Assembly (NCBI RefSeq): GCF_037963865.1
Contig: NZ_CP150170.1
Span: 6,882,001 to 6,946,000 of the forward strand
Length of the DNA: 64,000 nucleotides
Direction of reading: 5' to 3'
DNA from: Paenibacillus sp. FSL R10-2734
GTDB lineage: Bacteria > Bacillota > Bacilli > Paenibacillales > Paenibacillaceae
Positions 42,815 to 51,246 of this stretch are shown here, piece after piece; within the stretch, counting starts at the first letter, position 1; each line of letters opens with the position of its first letter. The translations under genes and the position numbers were made by a program. The notes beneath the pieces are model-generated. The model made no database searches and had not been told where the DNA came from. It was given only the letters and a program-made list of their open reading frames with translations.

Positions 42815-45136
42815 TTATTTCAGTGTAATTGTAAACGATACGGATTTCGCACCTGCGTTTACTTTTACTGTAGTTTCATCTACTTGCTCTGCACCTTCTA
42901 CGGATACGATAGTACCTAGATCTTTAAGGGAAATCGAGAATTCTTTACCACTGCCTTCTGCAGTAACCGTCACGACGTTGCCTTTACGCTCAGCCTTCAC
43001 AGTCAGTTCAGGAGTACCTTTAAGATCGCGAACGGTTGCGGAAGTTGCAACACCATCTTCTAGGGAGTACAGACCGAATTTAACACCTTCAGCATAATCA
43101 TAGTCCGGTTTGTTATCTACACTACCAGTTGCCAACAAGGAGTTCTGACGTACGTACAGCGGCAGGCTGAAGAAATCATACTTCTCTTTGCGCCATGATC
43201 CACCTTGTACGGTTTCACCAGTAAGCAAGTGTGTCCAGCGACCAGCAGGCAAGTAATACTTCGCTTCGCCGTCTTCTTGGAAGATAGGGGCTACAAGCAA
43301 GGATTCACCTAGCATGTATTGACGATCCAGCACTTCGCAAGTAGGATCTTCCGGGAATTCCATAACCATAGCCCGCATAGAAGCCCAGCCATGCTCATGA
43401 GCCTGTCCAGCTACATCATACAGATAAGGCATCAAGCTGCATTTGAGCTTAGTAAAGAAGCGGGTAACATCACATGCTTCATCATCATACGCCCAAGGCA
43501 CACGGTACGAAGTACTACCATGCAGACGGCTGTGACTGGACAACAGTCCAAAGGCCAACCAGCGTTTGAATACATGCGCAGGAGCAGTGTTCTCGAAGCC
43601 ACCGATATCATGACTCCAGAAACCGAAACCGGACAAACCAAGCGACAATCCACCGCGAAGGCTCTCTGCCATGGATTCATAATCTGCGTAGCAGTCACCG
43701 CCCCAGTGAACTGGGAACTGTTGGCCACCGGCAGTTGCAGAACGTGCGAACAAAGCCGCTTCATTCTTACCAAGCTTCTCTTCCAGTACTTCAAATACAA
43801 CCTTGTTGTACAGTTGAGTGTAATAGTTGTGCATTTTCATTGGATCAGATCCGTCGAAGTAAACTACATCTGTAGGAATACGCTCGCCGAAGTCTGTCTT
43901 GAAGCTATCTACGCCCATATCTACCAAATCACGCAGGTAGCCGGCATACCATTCACAAGCCGCAGGGTTGGTGAAGTCCACCAGTGCCATGCCCGCTTGC
44001 CACAAATCACATTGATAAACGTCGCCGTTAGGTTTTTTAAGCAGATAACCATTTTTCTTGCCTTCTTCAAACAAGCGGGAACGTTGCCCGATATAAGAGT
44101 TGATCCATACACAGATCTTCAGACCTTTTTCTTTCAGACGTTTCAGCATGCCCACTGGATCTGGGAATACACTCGAATCCCACTGGAAGTCAGTCCATTG
44201 ATACTCACGCATCCAGAAGCAGTCAAAGTGGAATACGCTTAGTGGCAAATCACGCTCTGCCATGCCGTCTACGAAGGAGTTTACTGTTGCTTCATCGTAG
44301 TCGGTTGTGAAAGAAGTTGTCAGCCACAGGCCAAATGTCCATGCTGGCGGAAGTGCAGGCTTACCAGTGAGTGATGTATAGTTGCTGATAACTTCCTTAA
44401 TGGTAGGACCATCAATTACGAAGTATTCCAAGCTTTCTCCAGCTACGCTGAACTGAGCTTTTTTAACTTTTTCAGAAGCGATTTCATAGGAAACCAGTTC
44501 AGGATGGTTAACAAACACGCCGTAACCTTTGCTGCTTACATAGAATGGAACGTTCTTATAAGCCTGCTCGGAGCTAGTGCCGCCATCTTTGTTCCAAAGA
44601 TCTACGGTCTGGCCATTCTTTACAAAAGCGGTAAAACGCTCGCCCAAACCGTATACGAATTCGCCTACACCGAGATCCAGCTCTTCACGCATAAACGTGT
44701 TGCCGTCTTGATCCGTGATATAAGCCATCGATTTGAAACCGCTACCTGTAATTCTCTCGTCGCCGCGATAGAAATCTACTGCCCATTGCTGGCCTTTGCG
44801 AATCACAACACGAAGTCCGCCGCTGATCAGCACAGTCTCCGAATCAGTTTCTTCAATCTTAACGTGATCTCCAGTCCCTTTCGTGAGTTCGAAGACCGGA
44901 CCGCGTTCTTGTACGCCGTCATGATGAATAATCTTAACCCCTACCACACCTGGAAGCGGGGAATGAAATTTTACAGTAAGCAGGGTTGAATTCAGCGTTG
45001 CTGAACGCCCTGTGATTGGAGTCGTTTGAGTAATTGCTGTTAATCCTTCTGGAGTCTTTTCTACAACGTAATTTTGAACTGCGCCGTTAATCGTGATACC
45101 TTCACGAACTAGCCAGAGACCATCAGTAAATTTCAT
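42815..45136 (-). CDS. yicI: GH31 alpha-xylosidase, YicI-like (773 aa)
   Basis: The start is placed at 45136 (MKFTDGLWLVREG) after AAGGTGG. At 773 residues it has nearly the same length as Escherichia coli YicI. The nucleophile Asp415 is in KTDFGERIP. The upstream catalytic-core segment WLTTSFTTDYDEATV, the acid Asp region SGFGFWSHDIGGF and the N-terminal galactose-mutarotase-like domain are all in place. GH31 members with KTDFGE release xylose from alpha-1,6 links, for example isoprimeverose from xyloglucan. It is cytosolic. An AraC regulator is divergent. The alternative of an alpha-glucosidase is less likely. Confidence 0.93.
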   Translation of the reverse strand: MKFTDGLWLVREGITINGAVQNYVVEKTPEGLTAITQTTPITGRSATLNSTLLTVKFHSPLPGVVGVKIIHHDGVQERGPVFELTKGTGDHVKIEETDSETVLISGGLRVVIRKGQQWAVDFYRGDERITGSGFKSMAYITDQDGNTFMREELDLGVGEFVYGLGERFTAFVKNGQTVDLWNKDGGTSSEQAYKNVPFYVSSKGYGVFVNHPELVSYEIASEKVKKAQFSVAGESLEYFVIDGPTIKEVISNYTSLTGKPALPPAWTFGLWLTTSFTTDYDEATVNSFVDGMAERDLPLSVFHFDCFWMREYQWTDFQWDSSVFPDPVGMLKRLKEKGLKICVWINSYIGQRSRLFEEGKKNGYLLKKPNGDVYQCDLWQAGMALVDFTNPAACEWYAGYLRDLVDMGVDSFKTDFGERIPTDVVYFDGSDPMKMHNYYTQLYNKVVFEVLEEKLGKNEAALFARSATAGGQQFPVHWGGDCYADYESMAESLRGGLSLGLSGFGFWSHDIGGFENTAPAHVFKRWLAFGLLSSHSRLHGSTSYRVPWAYDDEACDVTRFFTKLKCSLMPYLYDVAGQAHEHGWASMRAMVMEFPEDPTCEVLDRQYMLGESLLVAPIFQEDGEAKYYLPAGRWTHLLTGETVQGGSWRKEKYDFFSLPLYVRQNSLLATGSVDNKPDYDYAEGVKFGLYSLEDGVATSATVRDLKGTPELTVKAERKGNVVTVTAEGSGKEFSISLKDLGTIVSVEGAEQVDETTVKVNAGAKSVSFTITLK

Positions 45137-45175
45137 TGTGTACTTGCCACCTTTCAATTTGGTGTTTATAGTTGC

Positions 45176-45181
45176 ATTATA
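45176..45181 (-). promoter_or_regulatory. Candidate -10 box of the alpha-xylosidase gene
   Basis: Leftward this reads TATAAT, 40 bp upstream of the GH31 start in the AraC/GH31 spacer. No convincing -35 box lies at 17 bases, so activator dependence is plausible. Confidence 0.35.
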
Positions 45182-45262
45182 CCGATAAAAAATGAACAAA
45201 ACTAATACTATATAGCTCATTTATAACACTATTTTGATGTTTTCCCGAAAGGAGTGGCATTT

Positions 45263-46153
45263 ATGGACCGTACAACCCAGAGTTTGCTAAAAGAAGACAG
45301 GGTTCATGGCGATAGCATGTTTCCACTTGCAGCTTATTGGATAGAATTGCCCGCTGGAACACATGTACTCGATACACATTGGCATGAAGAAGCGGAGTTC
45401 TTTATGCTGCTAGAAGGAGAAATTCTGTTTCAAGTGGATACCGAATATTTCCCAGTTCGCGCCGGCGAGGCTGTATTTATCGAGTCCGGTGATATTCACG
45501 CCGCTTATGTACTGAACGAAGACACGCCCTGCAAATTTTGCGCGCTCGTGTTTCTCCCTGATCTTCTAGCTAGCGCCCAATATGATGCTATCCAGCAGAA
45601 TGCCATTTTACCACTTCAGGAGAAAAGACAAAGCTTTCCTCGCCACCTTACACCGGATGTGCCTTGGCAACAAGAACTACTACGACACTTAGAGCGCATG
45701 ATGGATGCTTATGACGCACAATCTCCCGGCTTTGAAGCTTTTATTAAAGGCACACTGCTTATTATGCTCTCGCAGATTGCCCCAGAGGATCGTTTCGTAA
45801 ACCGCAGCCAGCTGGATGACGCTGATACTACTAAGATCAATCGTCTTAAGAAGATTATTCTCTATATTCAGGATAACTATCAGGAGCCGATTCGAACCCG
45901 CGATCTCTCCGAGCTTATTCCCATGAGTGAAGGACAGTTCTGCCGTTTTTTCAAAGAGATGACCCGAAAGACTCCAGTGGATTACATTAACTCTTACCGG
46001 ATTCGCCAAGCTGCCGATCTACTGCAACAAAGCGACAGAAAAATATCCGACATCGCATTCGAGGTCGGATTTGATAATGTAAGCTATTTTATAAAAGTGT
46101 TTCGCAGAGCGATGAAATGTTCGCCCTCGGAGTTTAGGAAGGGATCCCGTTGA
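45263..46153 (+). CDS. AraC-family regulator (296 aa)
   Basis: The longer frame starts with GTG at 45254, which overlaps the GAAAGGAG site. The ATG at 45263 has correct spacing and is preferred. The N-terminal cupin domain (HWHEEAEFFMLLEGEILFQVDTEYFPVRAGEAVFIESGDIHAA) has the two His and Glu residues of the ligand pocket. The C-terminal HTH pair is IRTRDLSELIPMSEGQFCRFFKEMTRKTPVDYINSYRIRQA and DIAFEVGFDNVSYFIKVFRRAMKCSPSEFRKG. It is divergent from the alpha-xylosidase gene, 126 bp apart, and probably controls it. The downstream gene is convergent. Confidence 0.93.
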   Translation: MDRTTQSLLKEDRVHGDSMFPLAAYWIELPAGTHVLDTHWHEEAEFFMLLEGEILFQVDTEYFPVRAGEAVFIESGDIHAAYVLNEDTPCKFCALVFLPDLLASAQYDAIQQNAILPLQEKRQSFPRHLTPDVPWQQELLRHLERMMDAYDAQSPGFEAFIKGTLLIMLSQIAPEDRFVNRSQLDDADTTKINRLKKIILYIQDNYQEPIRTRDLSELIPMSEGQFCRFFKEMTRKTPVDYINSYRIRQAADLLQQSDRKISDIAFEVGFDNVSYFIKVFRRAMKCSPSEFRKGSR

Positions 46154-46171
46154 TTTCTCGCTGTTCAACTT

Positions 46172-48136
46172 CTATTCATCTTTCGCTTCTTGAATCCAAA
46201 CCGTCATTTCACCAACCCCACGGTTGGCCCAGGTGAAGTAGGGGATAAATTTCAACTCTAACTGTTCAATGCTCCAGCGTGAGTCATTGCGGTATAGTTC
46301 ATCCGCCCATTCCTCCGTGGGCTTCATGCGCTGTCCGGCTGCCCGAATCACCTTCACTCCTCCTGGGGAACCCACCTGCTCTGCGATCGTAAACTCTGTC
46401 TTCCGCGGAAGCTGAAGCTGATACAAGCCTCTACCGTTATCCACCTGCTCCATACAGTATACGAACGGCCCGCGCTGAAGTGCGACCTTGCTAAACGTCT
46501 GTCTGACTTGCGGATGACTCTTCATGAGCTGGACCGGCATAGAGAATGCGATTTCAACCTCATCTCCAGGCTTCCATTCACGAGTTAGCGCAATATAACC
46601 ATTCTTGTCTCCTGCAAAATAAGTCTTGTTCACTCCATCCACTGTAACCTCAGCTTGGTCGCACCAGTCCGGCATACGGAGTGCAAGCGTAAACTCACTG
46701 GTTTGTTCAGAAGTGATGATAAATTTGGATTTCCCGTCAGAGATGTACTGCGACTGTTGCTCAATCCTAACCAATGTCTCGTTTATACTTGCTTCCATCT
46801 GGCCTCCAATATAAAGCTGCACATAGATAGAAGCATCATGAACGGTATAAACGTACTGTCCGAGCGAAGCGAGTAGACGAGAGACGTTCGGAGGGCAACA
46901 AGCACAGCTGAACCACCCCTGACGTTCGGCCTTCACATGTTTATAATTTTTATTTTTACCTAGTACCTCTGGATAGACCTCCAACGGATTTACGTAGAAG
47001 AATTTCGTTCCATCCAGTGACATCCCGCTGATTACAGTATTGTATAACGCCCGCTCCAGCACATCTGCATATTTAGAGTCCTGATGTAGCCGTAGCATAC
47101 GCTTAGCGAAGAATATCAGTCCAACCGATGCACAAGTCTCAGCGTAAGCTAAATCACCAGGCAAATCATAGTCTGCCGTAAAAGATTCCCCTTGCTCCAT
47201 CGAGCCGATGCCGCCGGTGATATACATTCGTTTATTGACGATGTTATCCCATAATTCACAGCAAGCCGCCAGCATTCCGGCATCCCCGGTTTCAGCAGCG
47301 ATATCTGCCATCGCCGTGCACATATAAACTAAGCGTACCGCATGTCCTTCAGCCTTGTCCTGTTCCCTCACAGGCAGATGAGACTGGCTATAATGATGAT
47401 CGTGAACCATCGACAATTGAGGAAAATGTAATCCTCTCCCCCTCTTCTCCCACTCCTGCTCAAAATAATGAGGTTTCTTCCCCCGCTCATCCAAGAAATA
47501 GCGACTCAGGTTCAAATACTTCTCATTACCTGTGGCATGATAAAGTTTAACCAGAGCGAGTTCAATTTCCTGATGGCCATCATAGCCCTTCAGCTTCCCT
47601 GGCTCCTGTCCAAATACCGTATCTATGTAATCCGCAAACCGCGAAACGGCATCCAGCAGCTTTCTTTTACCCGTCGCCTTATAATAGGCTGTTCCAGCTT
47701 CGATCATATGCCCTGCACAGTACAACTCATGGCATTCCGCCAAATTACTCCACTCAAGACCGGGTTCCTTAAGCGTGAAATAAGTATTAAGATACCCATC
47801 CTCCCGCTGTGCTTTGACGATTATATCAATAGCGCCGTCTACTACCTTCTCCAGCACAGGATCACGTTTTTCCTCTATTAAATAGGCTGCTGCTTCTAGC
47901 CACTTAGCCACATCGCTATCCTGAAATACCATACCGTAGAATTCGCCCTGCTCGAGTCCAGCAGCGATTTTGAAATTGTGAATGGCATGGCTTGGCTCTG
48001 CATCTGATATACGATCGTTCAGTGCCTCCCATTGATAGGGAACCATTACCTCACGCACTAGACGAATATATTCTGACCAGAAAGGGTCCTCTATTTGATT
48101 TTTCCTTACCTCGTTTGTTGCTACTGACTGACTCAT
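46172..48136 (-). CDS. GH127 beta-L-arabinofuranosidase (654 aa)
   Basis: The start is set at 48136 (MSQSVATNEV) after GAGGAG, eight bases away. GH127 marks are clear: the (alpha/alpha)6 barrel with Glu and Cys in ETCASVG, and the Cys pair in CACCPPNVSRLLASLG. In Bifidobacterium HypBA1 these bind zinc and the first Cys of the pair is the nucleophile. The WHAEC-like AECHELYCAGHMIEA segment is another signature. The enzyme removes terminal beta-L-arabinofuranose and is cytosolic here, with no signal peptide. It lies 12 bp from a fragment of an ABC permease gene, which suggests an original operon with an arabinoside importer. Confidence 0.95.
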   Translation of the reverse strand: MSQSVATNEVRKNQIEDPFWSEYIRLVREVMVPYQWEALNDRISDAEPSHAIHNFKIAAGLEQGEFYGMVFQDSDVAKWLEAAAYLIEEKRDPVLEKVVDGAIDIIVKAQREDGYLNTYFTLKEPGLEWSNLAECHELYCAGHMIEAGTAYYKATGKRKLLDAVSRFADYIDTVFGQEPGKLKGYDGHQEIELALVKLYHATGNEKYLNLSRYFLDERGKKPHYFEQEWEKRGRGLHFPQLSMVHDHHYSQSHLPVREQDKAEGHAVRLVYMCTAMADIAAETGDAGMLAACCELWDNIVNKRMYITGGIGSMEQGESFTADYDLPGDLAYAETCASVGLIFFAKRMLRLHQDSKYADVLERALYNTVISGMSLDGTKFFYVNPLEVYPEVLGKNKNYKHVKAERQGWFSCACCPPNVSRLLASLGQYVYTVHDASIYVQLYIGGQMEASINETLVRIEQQSQYISDGKSKFIITSEQTSEFTLALRMPDWCDQAEVTVDGVNKTYFAGDKNGYIALTREWKPGDEVEIAFSMPVQLMKSHPQVRQTFSKVALQRGPFVYCMEQVDNGRGLYQLQLPRKTEFTIAEQVGSPGGVKVIRAAGQRMKPTEEWADELYRNDSRWSIEQLELKFIPYFTWANRGVGEMTVWIQEAKDE

Positions 48137-48187
48137 GTTAGATTCTCCTCTCTTCTCTGTAGGGTGTAAACTCACACCGCATCTGGT

Positions 48188-48409
48188 CTATCCCTTGACC
48201 CCGCCAACCGTCAATCCTTCAATAAAGAAACGCTGGAAGAACAGAAACAGAATTAATATAAGCAGGGTAGCTAACACCGCACCCGCAATCAGCGCATCGT
48301 AATTGTTACCTAGTGGGGACACAAATGAAGCGAGCCCAATGGGCAGAGTGAATTGTTCGGTCGTCCGTAGCACAATAATGTGGATTGTTCTAAAGTATCT
48401 CATCAACAT
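48188..48409 (-). pseudogene. Remnant of an ABC sugar transporter permease (MalG type)
   Basis: Only the last 63 residues of a MalG-type permease are recognisable. IVLRTTEQFTLPIGLASFVSP and the following helix end in the usual FFQRFFIEGLTVGGVKG. The frame upstream (MLMRYFRTIHI) has no permease character and no ribosome site, and the first five helices and EAA loop are missing. No other transporter parts lie around it. The gene lost its 5' part, and with it perhaps a whole importer, by deletion. It sits in front of GH127 as the permease would in a complete operon. Confidence 0.85.
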
Positions 48410-48440
48410 TGTTCATATAATTACATTATTACAACTTTAA

Positions 48441-48456
48441 AAGGAAACGCTTTATT
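48441..48456. promoter_or_regulatory. Candidate catabolite response element
   Basis: AAGGAAACGCTTTATT shares the core GAAACGCTTT with the CcpA site consensus TGWAARCGYTWNCW. It lies about 85 bp upstream of the AraC gene at 48540. A CcpA homologue was not seen in the window. Confidence 0.4.
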
Positions 48457-48494
48457 TATAATAATACATGTTATATCATGAAAATAAACGATGA

Positions 48495-48523
48495 ATTACA
48501 ACCTGTTTTTTAAAAATTACAAC
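48495..48523. promoter_or_regulatory. Direct repeats ATTACAAC, 21 bp apart, upstream of AraC gene
   Basis: ATTACAAC occurs at 48495-48502 and 48516-48523, plus a further copy at 48428-48435. The 21-bp spacing is two helical turns, the usual geometry for paired half-sites of an AraC-type protein. The second copy is immediately before the ribosome site, so repression by the gene's own product is plausible. Confidence 0.45.
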
Positions 48524-48539
48524 ATTTTGGAGGTGTAAG

Positions 48540-49427
48540 ATGAACTCCCCGATTCTTCACTTTATCACACCACCTATCCCTTATTTCATAGACTGTGGCC
48601 GCGCTCATTACGATGCTGGGGACTATCATATCAGTCGAAACCACATCGGTGTCTTCGATCTCATCATCGTTAAGAAGGGCATCCTTCCTATCGCAGAGAA
48701 CGATTTGCAGTGGGAACTGAAAGAAGGTCAATTCCTCTTCCTTCGTCCAGATGCACATCATTACGGCTTCGCCCCCTGTCCCATCGAAACCGAAATTATC
48801 TGGATTCATTTCCAGACCTTTGGTAGCTGGAAAGAGTGTCAGGATATGGACGAATGTCTGGAAAATCAGAGCGAGCTCATCGAGAATCATAAACAAATAG
48901 CGTACTTGAATCACTGTGATGTATGCTCAATCTTTATTCCGAAACATATGGAAATCTCACAGAAAGCAATGGAAGTGCTGGAGTTCTTTTTCCATCTAGA
49001 ACAGGAGCCCCAGTCCATGCGCAACTGGAAGCGCCAAGCCTCCTTCCAACAATTTCTGCAATTCTTAGACCGCGATCTTGCTGAAGCGTCAGATGCAACC
49101 GCAATTCAATTGGCTGAGAAGATTGAGCTGTTCATTCGGCAAAACTACACACGTGAAGTGACCAACTCCCTCCTTCAAAAGGAGCTCAACTATCATCCCA
49201 ACTATCTCGCCAAGAATATGCTAAAAATATACGGTGTAACGCCTATGGGATATCTCCTAGCCTACCGTTTGGAGCAATCCAAAAGGCTGTTAATCCAAAC
49301 GTCCTGGTCTATCGCACGTATTGCTGAAGAGGTTGGCTTTCATCATATTACTTATTACTCTTCCTGCTTCTCCAAGAAAGAAGGGATCTCACCCTCTAAT
49401 TTCAGGCGAAAATTCACCTGTAAATAA
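48540..49427 (+). CDS. AraC-family regulator (295 aa)
   Basis: GGAGG lies before the ATG at a good distance. The N-terminal cupin domain includes the ligand-binding segment HYDAGDYHISRNHIGVFDLIIVKKGILPIAENDLQWELKEGQFLFLRPDAHHYGFAPC. The C-terminal HTH pair is KELNYHPNYLAKNMLKIYGVTPMGYLLAYRLEQSKRLL and IARIAEEVGFHHITYYSSCFSKKEGISPSNFRRKF. It is a cytosolic DNA-binding protein, likely sugar-responsive, placed between GH127 and GH51 genes for arabinose removal, so an arabinoside is the likely inducer. It carries three ATTACAAC motifs and a cre-like site upstream. Confidence 0.93.
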   Translation: MNSPILHFITPPIPYFIDCGRAHYDAGDYHISRNHIGVFDLIIVKKGILPIAENDLQWELKEGQFLFLRPDAHHYGFAPCPIETEIIWIHFQTFGSWKECQDMDECLENQSELIENHKQIAYLNHCDVCSIFIPKHMEISQKAMEVLEFFFHLEQEPQSMRNWKRQASFQQFLQFLDRDLAEASDATAIQLAEKIELFIRQNYTREVTNSLLQKELNYHPNYLAKNMLKIYGVTPMGYLLAYRLEQSKRLLIQTSWSIARIAEEVGFHHITYYSSCFSKKEGISPSNFRRKFTCK

Positions 49428-49431
49428 GCAA

Positions 49432-49474
49432 GAAGAAACGGTTGCCCCCTTTATAAGATGACAACCGTTTCTTC
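49432..49474. terminator. Bidirectional terminator with REP-like arms
   Basis: GAAGAAACGGTTG (49432-49444) pairs perfectly with CAACCGTTTCTTC (49462-49474), 13 bp. It lies between convergent AraC and GH51 genes. The arms, with GATGACAA before the right one, echo the hairpin of the 99-bp repeat at 12192-12389. Confidence 0.85.
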
Positions 49475-49484
49475 AATCGATTAC

Positions 49485-51002
49485 TTAAGCACGTTGTAAA
49501 CGAATAACATTCCAAGATAATTTGGACAAGGAAGCCTCGAGGCGCCCATCGGCCGCTTTTGCATCCCCACGATCATGTGGCGTTACCGTATCTTGCTGCG
49601 CTACTGTATTTACCGCTTTTACATCCGTATTCTCCAGCACGGTATGCTGAATTACACGATAGCCTTCAAATCCTCGAATATCACATTCCAGTAGCAGCAT
49701 ATCCTCCATACTTTTATTTACAGCAAAAATAACCAATTCTTCATTCTCTTCGTTATAAACTACACTGGAGTCAAGTAGCGGTACATCCGTATAATCCTTA
49801 CTGTCATATAGGGGTGAAGACACGATAGGATGCAGTACCGCACCCCGGCCATACAAGGACGCATGCATATACGGATAAAAAATACTTTGGCGCCAAGCCA
49901 AGCCTCCACTTACGGTCATAATAGGAGCAATCACGTTGACCAGCTGGGCCAAGCAAGCAATCTTCACACGGTCGGCATTATTCAGAAGCGTGATCAGCAT
50001 ACTTCCTACCATTAGTGCATCTTCAAACGTATACTGATCCTCCAGTTGGGCTGGTGCTACTTGCCAAGGATCAATCTGCTTATCTGACTCCAGCGTATGA
50101 AACCAGACATTCCATTCGTCGAAGGAGAGATACATTGTTTTCTTGCTGCGTTTCTTCGCTTTAATATAATCACACACTGCAACGATTTCTTTTATAAAAA
50201 GATCCATATCCAGTGATTTAGCTAGATAGTTAGCCGTATCGTTCTCCGTATTTCCATAGTAAGTATGCAGCGAAACATAATCTACCTGCTCGTAAGTATG
50301 ATCCAGTACGGTAGCTTCCCACTCAGCGTAGGTAGGCATAGAACGGAAGGAGCTTCCGCAAGCCACCAGCTCGATGCTCGGATCGACCAATCTCATCGCT
50401 TTAGCGGTTTCGCTTGCTAATCTTCCATATTCAGTTGCTGTCTTCTGACCGATTTGCCAAGGGCCATCCATCTCATTGCCAAGACACCAGGTCTTAATGG
50501 CATGTGGTTGTTCGAAGCCATGAGATCTCCGCAAATCGCTATAATAGGAGCCAGACGGATGATTGCAATATTCAAGCAGATTTCGTGCCGCATCTACGCC
50601 TCTCGTGCCTAGATTGACCGCCATCATAACATCCGAACGGATTCCTTTTGCCCAGCGAATAAATTCATTGGTGCCCACTTCATTGGGTTCTGTCGTTCGC
50701 CACGCTAATTCCAGCCGCCGAGGACGATCTGCTGTTGGTCCTACTCCATCCTCCCAATTGTAACCGGATACAAAATTTCCGCCAGGATAACGAATCATCG
50801 GCACACCGATCTCTCCGATCATCGATGCTACATCTTGCCGAAATCCGTATTCATCTGCCGAAGGGTGACCCGGATCATATATTCCCCCGTATATCGCACG
50901 TCCCAAATGCTCGATAAATGAGCTGTAAATTCTAGGATCTACTTCTGCCAGTTTGAATTCCTTTTCTATTGTCATCTTGGCCTTTTTCAACATGGGCATC
51001 AC
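49485..51002 (-). CDS. abfA: GH51 alpha-L-arabinofuranosidase (505 aa)
   Basis: The frame begins GTG-ATG-CCC-ATG, and any of the first four codons may be the start; the site GAGAGAG is weak. The catalytic acid Glu177 (CLGNEMDGPWQ) and nucleophile Glu296 (SFDEWNVWF) are both present. GH51 features also include the GFRQDVASMIGEIGVPMIRYPGGNFVSGYNWEDG start of the barrel and the C-terminal beta-sandwich. The length of 505 is standard. There is no signal peptide, so it acts on imported arabino-oligosaccharides from arabinan or arabinoxylan. A weak cre-like site (AGTAAGCGCT near 51024) lies upstream, and an AraC gene is convergent. Confidence 0.95.
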   Translation of the reverse strand: MMPMLKKAKMTIEKEFKLAEVDPRIYSSFIEHLGRAIYGGIYDPGHPSADEYGFRQDVASMIGEIGVPMIRYPGGNFVSGYNWEDGVGPTADRPRRLELAWRTTEPNEVGTNEFIRWAKGIRSDVMMAVNLGTRGVDAARNLLEYCNHPSGSYYSDLRRSHGFEQPHAIKTWCLGNEMDGPWQIGQKTATEYGRLASETAKAMRLVDPSIELVACGSSFRSMPTYAEWEATVLDHTYEQVDYVSLHTYYGNTENDTANYLAKSLDMDLFIKEIVAVCDYIKAKKRSKKTMYLSFDEWNVWFHTLESDKQIDPWQVAPAQLEDQYTFEDALMVGSMLITLLNNADRVKIACLAQLVNVIAPIMTVSGGLAWRQSIFYPYMHASLYGRGAVLHPIVSSPLYDSKDYTDVPLLDSSVVYNEENEELVIFAVNKSMEDMLLLECDIRGFEGYRVIQHTVLENTDVKAVNTVAQQDTVTPHDRGDAKAADGRLEASLSKLSWNVIRLQRA

Positions 51003-51170
51003 TCTCTCTCGTCTTCACCTGCAAGTAAGCGCTATATTGATTATACTAACAACATTCAAAGGTTAATAAAATTAATAAATTGAACTACTTTTTTAAAATT
51101 TCCAACCACAATTTCTTATAATCAGTCAGCTAGAAATACTAATCTAACAAGGGCAAGCTTCGCTACATAG

Positions 51171-51220
51171 AAAAAGCAATCGGACCTCCTCCATTTCAGA
51201 GGGTTTGCCGATTGCTTTTT
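51171..51220 (-). terminator. Terminator after the methyltransferase gene
   Basis: AAAAAGCAATCGG (51171-51183) pairs with CCGATTGCTTTTT (51208-51220), with CCTC/GAGG inside. The gene that ends at 51247 is read leftward into it. Confidence 0.85.
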
Positions 51221-51246
51221 TAGATGCAAATGATGTTATTCTTTCG

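Noticed and set aside
43319..44242. 307-codon plus-strand frame
   Set aside because: Shadow of the GH31 alpha-xylosidase gene; no ribosome site and no recognisable motifs.
48188..48409. Complete small membrane protein of 73 residues
   Set aside because: The C-terminal 63 residues match the end of a MalG-type permease, the upstream ten codons do not, and there is no ribosome site, so it is a truncated gene.
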